DNA of 19,395 nt from Actinomycetota bacterium (lineage in GTDB: Bacteria; Actinomycetota; Actinomycetes; Nanopelagicales; Nanopelagicaceae): NCBI GenBank assembly GCA_009700365.1, contig WLME01000004.1, positions 1-19,395 on the forward strand, in the 5' to 3' direction. Below the pieces are notes generated by a model. It was not told where the DNA came from. It did not search any database and was given only the letters and a program-made list of their open reading frames with translations. The position numbers and the translations under genes are program-made. Shown in pieces: positions 16,449 through 19,395 of this stretch (its first letter is position 1; the number at the start of each line of letters is the position of its first letter).

Positions 16449-19395
16449 CCGAACTCCAACGCCTAGCTCGCCGTCTTCGAGAACCACAGATTGATCGAAT
16501 TCAAATTTCAGCGCCAGGACCTCATCAGAAATATGCAAAGCGCTCTCTGAAATTGTATCTACGAGATTTTCAGGAGCATTCCAACGAACTTCAATGCGGT
16601 CTGAGATATCGAAGCCTTCGCTCTTTCTACGTTCTTGAATTAGACGAATCACCTCACGAACATTGCCCGATGCAATGAGTTCGGCTGTTAAAGCCAGGTC
16701 GAGAGCGACAGATTCCCCATCGTGGCTGGCGACCATCCATCCGCTCTTTGGGACTTCGGTTATTACGAGGTCATCGAGTTCAATCTCGAAATCTCCTAGC
16801 TTGGCCTTACCGCTAGAGCGGAGTCCCTTTACGAGTGCCGTTGCATCCGCTGCAGAGACTAACTTGGCAACATCTTGGACTGCCTTTCCATACTTTGCAC
16901 CAAGAGATTTGAAGTTAGCTTTCACGGATATATCAACCAGGTCTCCATCTGCATCAGCAATATCTTCAAGGTCGATGACATTGAGCTCATCAGAAATTTG
17001 ATCCTTCATATCATCTGGGAGTTGCGCCCAACCTTGTGCAGAAATAAGCGCGCGTTGTAATGGCTGACGAATCTTGATGGCAGATTCAGCTCGAGCTGCA
17101 CGACCGAGTTCAACAACTCGTCGAGTCATTGCAACTTGTGCATTGAGTTGGGTGTCGACCAACTTAGAATCAGAAATTGGGAAATCAGTCAGGTGTACAG
17201 ACGTTGCGGCAGCTGGATCGGCTACACGAACTAGAACCTGCCATGTGTGTTCTGCGATAAATGGAACCATCGGAGCCAGTAGTTGTGTAATTGTTGTAAG
17301 GCATTCATGCAAGGTGGCAAGTGCTGCGACATCACCATCCCAGAAACGACGTCTTGAACGTCGAACATACCAATTCGAAAGATCATCGATGAATCGAGCA
17401 AGTACTTTTCCAGCACTCTGTGAATCAAAATCGTTATATGCCTGATCTACTTCAGCGACAAGTGCGTTGAGTTCACTCATTATCCACTTATCCATCATCG
17501 AACGATTTGCGAGAGCAGGGCTCTGCGAAAGTTCGAAGTTGGAGGCTTGTGCATAGAGGGCATGAAATGAAATTGTGTTCCAGTATGTCAATAACGTCTT
17601 GCGCACGACGTCAGAAATTGCATCGTGGCCAACTCGCCGTGCAGACCAAGGCGAACCGGCGGCGAGCATGTACCAGCGAACTGCATCTGCGCCATGTTGA
17701 TCCATAAGTGAAATTGGTTCAAGGACATTGCCTAGATGCTTGCTCATCTTGCGACCATCTTTATCAAGGATGTGCCCAAGACAGAGGACGCTCTTATACG
17801 AACTTTCATCAAAGACCAAAGTTCCGATTGTCATCAGCGTGTAAAACCAGCCGCGGGTCTGGTCGATAGCCTCGCAGATAAAGTCAGCTGGGTATGCAGC
17901 TTTAAACTTCTCGACCGAACCTTCTTTATGTGGATACCCCCACTGAGCAAATGGCATTGCTCCTGAGTCATACCAGCAGTCGATAACTTCAGGGACACGA
18001 ACCATCGTGGCCGAACATTCTTCACACGCAAAGGTAATGTCATCGACAAAGGGGCGATGCGGATCTAGATTGCTGAGTTCTTGCCCGGCAAGTGCGCCGA
18101 GTTCTTTCAGCGAATCGACGCAAATCTCATGCTTATTTTCACATCGCCAGATAGGCAGAGGAGTTCCCCAGTAACGATTACGCGAAAGTGCCCAGTCAAT
18201 ATTGTTGTTGAGCCAATCGCCATAACGTCCAGTTTTAATTGTCTCGGGATGCCAGTCGGTCTTTTCATTTTCACGGATTAATTCATCTTTTATTGAAGTA
18301 GTTCGGATGTACCACGATGGTTGCGCATAATAGATAAGTGCAGTGTGACAACGCCAGCAATGTGGGTACTCGTGCTCGTATGGCTGATGCTTATATAAAG
18401 CACCTGCCGCCTTCAACTCCTTTACCAGAGGCTTATCTGCATCTTTAAAGAACATTCCACCAACCACAGGAACTTCAGGCAGGAATGTTCCATCTGGTGC
18501 AATCGGATTAACCACGGGCAATCCGTAGGATCGACAGACTTGTAAGTCATCGGCGCCAAATGCGGGGGATTGGTGAACTAGTCCAGTTCCATCTTCGGTG
18601 GTGACATATGTTGCAAGAACTATGAAATGAGAATCTGGAATATCGAGATAATCAAATGGGCGCGTGTAAGTAATGCGCTCTAGATCCTTGCCCTTAATGG
18701 TCTTGAGAATTTGGTGCTCGCCCGCAACCTTGGAAAGCAATGGTTGCGCAACAACAAGGACTTCACTTGCATCGTCAACTGTTGCTTTGACTACGACATA
18801 ATCAACATCGGGATGTACTGCAATCGCAGTATTTGAAACAACTGTCCAAGGTGTAGTTGTCCAGACAAGGAAAGAGGCCTTTAAATCTGCGAGTTCGCCT
18901 GATGTCGCAGGGAAACGTAGAAATACTGAAGGATCAACTACCGTTTCATAGCCTTGAGATAGCTCGTGATCTGAGAGTCCGGTTCCGCAACGAGGGCAGT
19001 ACGGTGCAACTCGATGATCTTGTACAAGCAGCCCCTTCTTCCAAATCTCTTTAAGGCTCCACCACACACTTTCTACATATTCAGGCGCCATAGTCCAGTA
19101 GGCCTTATCGAAATCGACCCAGAATCCCATTCGCTCTGTCATTGTGGTGAATGCATCAACGTGTCGCGTTACAGATTCACGACATTTATCGTTGAAGGGA
19201 GCAATTCCATATTTTTCAATGTCGCCCTTACCTGAAAAACCAAGTTCCTTTTCAACAGCAATCTCTACAGGCAGTCCGTGGCAATCCCATCCAGCTTTTC
19301 GAGTGACGTACTTTCCCTTCATTGTCTGGTAACGAGGGAATACATCTTTAAATACACGCGCTTCGATGTGGTGAGTTCCGGGCATTCCATTTGCA
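16434..19395 (-). CDS. ileS: Isoleucyl-tRNA synthetase, IleRS2-like, 5' end outside window
   Basis: Class I enzyme that charges tRNA-Ile. The frame is open to the window edge: A-N-G is readable before the first visible methionine at 19385, so that ATG is internal and roughly the first 50 residues are missing. Numbering from that methionine, the HIGH position reads GTHH at 3-6 (19368-19379). The zinc-type CPRCG is at 130-134, and CHTALIYYAQPSWY and CWYDSGAMPFAQW lie in the catalytic and CP1 editing regions. KMSKHLGN is at 546-553 (17727-17750). The anticodon-binding domain and a C-terminal tail fill roughly the last 350 residues. The total of about 1030 residues and these motifs fit the eukaryote-like IleRS2 clade, many members of which are naturally mupirocin-resistant. 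It is convergent with the dcw cluster. Confidence 0.95.
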   Translation of the reverse strand, partial: ANGMPGTHHIEARVFKDVFPRYQTMKGKYVTRKAGWDCHGLPVEIAVEKELGFSGKGDIEKYGIAPFNDKCRESVTRHVDAFTTMTERMGFWVDFDKAYWTMAPEYVESVWWSLKEIWKKGLLVQDHRVAPYCPRCGTGLSDHELSQGYETVVDPSVFLRFPATSGELADLKASFLVWTTTPWTVVSNTAIAVHPDVDYVVVKATVDDASEVLVVAQPLLSKVAGEHQILKTIKGKDLERITYTRPFDYLDIPDSHFIVLATYVTTEDGTGLVHQSPAFGADDLQVCRSYGLPVVNPIAPDGTFLPEVPVVGGMFFKDADKPLVKELKAAGALYKHQPYEHEYPHCWRCHTALIYYAQPSWYIRTTSIKDELIRENEKTDWHPETIKTGRYGDWLNNNIDWALSRNRYWGTPLPIWRCENKHEICVDSLKELGALAGQELSNLDPHRPFVDDITFACEECSATMVRVPEVIDCWYDSGAMPFAQWGYPHKEGSVEKFKAAYPADFICEAIDQTRGWFYTLMTIGTLVFDESSYKSVLCLGHILDKDGRKMSKHLGNVLEPISLMDQHGADAVRWYMLAAGSPWSARRVGHDAISDVVRKTLLTYWNTISFHALYAQASNFELSQSPALANRSMMDKWIMSELNALVAEVDQAYNDFDSQSAGKVLARFIDDLSNWYVRRSRRRFWDGDVAALATLHECLTTITQLLAPMVPFIAEHTWQVLVRVADPAAATSVHLTDFPISDSKLVDTQLNAQVAMTRRVVELGRAARAESAIKIRQPLQRALISAQGWAQLPDDMKDQISDELNVIDLEDIADADGDLVDISVKANFKSLGAKYGKAVQDVAKLVSAADATALVKGLRSSGKAKLGDFEIELDDLVITEVPKSGWMVASHDGESVALDLALTAELIASGNVREVIRLIQERRKSEGFDISDRIEVRWNAPENLVDTISESALHISDEVLALKFEFDQSVVLEDGELGVGVRISKA

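Noticed and set aside
16663..19332. Plus-strand reading frames inside ileS
   Set aside because: All are antisense shadows of a well-conserved synthetase with no recognisable domains of their own.

Overview
This window is a division and cell wall (dcw) cluster. Gene order is rsmH, ftsL-like, ftsI, murE, murF, mraY, murD, ftsW, murG, murC, ftsQ, ftsZ, pgeF-like, yggS-like, sepF, yggT, all on the + strand. A partial ileS lies on the - strand and converges on them. The order ftsQ-ftsZ-pgeF-yggS-sepF-yggT, the DNPR (meso-DAP) motif in MurE, the actinobacterial-looking MurG and FtsZ sequences, and SepF without FtsA all point to an actinobacterium. Base composition by eye is only mid-40s percent GC and the genes are tightly packed. 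That suggests a streamlined freshwater lineage of the Nanopelagicales (acI) type. The taxon is inferred, not proven.

Layout: 1-235 is non-coding and GC-rich from about 84. It folds on paper into a multi-helix leader whose apical loop is complementary to the rsmH Shine-Dalgarno sequence. It probably relates to the known actinobacterial mraW RNA motif. Positions 236-13019 hold eleven genes that overlap by 1-11 bases or are separated by 7 bases, so they very likely form one translationally coupled operon. They make UDP-MurNAc-pentapeptide (MurE, MurF, MurD, MurC) and lipid I and II (MraY, MurG). They also supply the septal polymerase and transpeptidase (FtsW, FtsI) with their regulators (FtsL, FtsQ). 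RsmH methylates 16S rRNA. Positions 13020-13205 form the only long intergenic gap inside the cluster. It has a 12-bp-period tandem repeat, a possible promoter and a perfect 6+2+6 palindrome just ahead of ftsZ. Positions 13206-16429 hold ftsZ and its usual downstream neighbours, including the membrane anchor SepF. Positions 16434-19395 hold isoleucyl-tRNA synthetase, whose 5' end lies outside the window.

Most of the window is ordinary, well-conserved housekeeping DNA. I found no mobile elements, CRISPR arrays, tRNA or rRNA. The points most worth a second look are the rsmH leader RNA, the altered HIGH signature (G-T-H-H) in IleRS, the absence of divIVA between yggT and ileS, and the structured ftsZ upstream region. 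I see no clear sign of an undescribed protein system.
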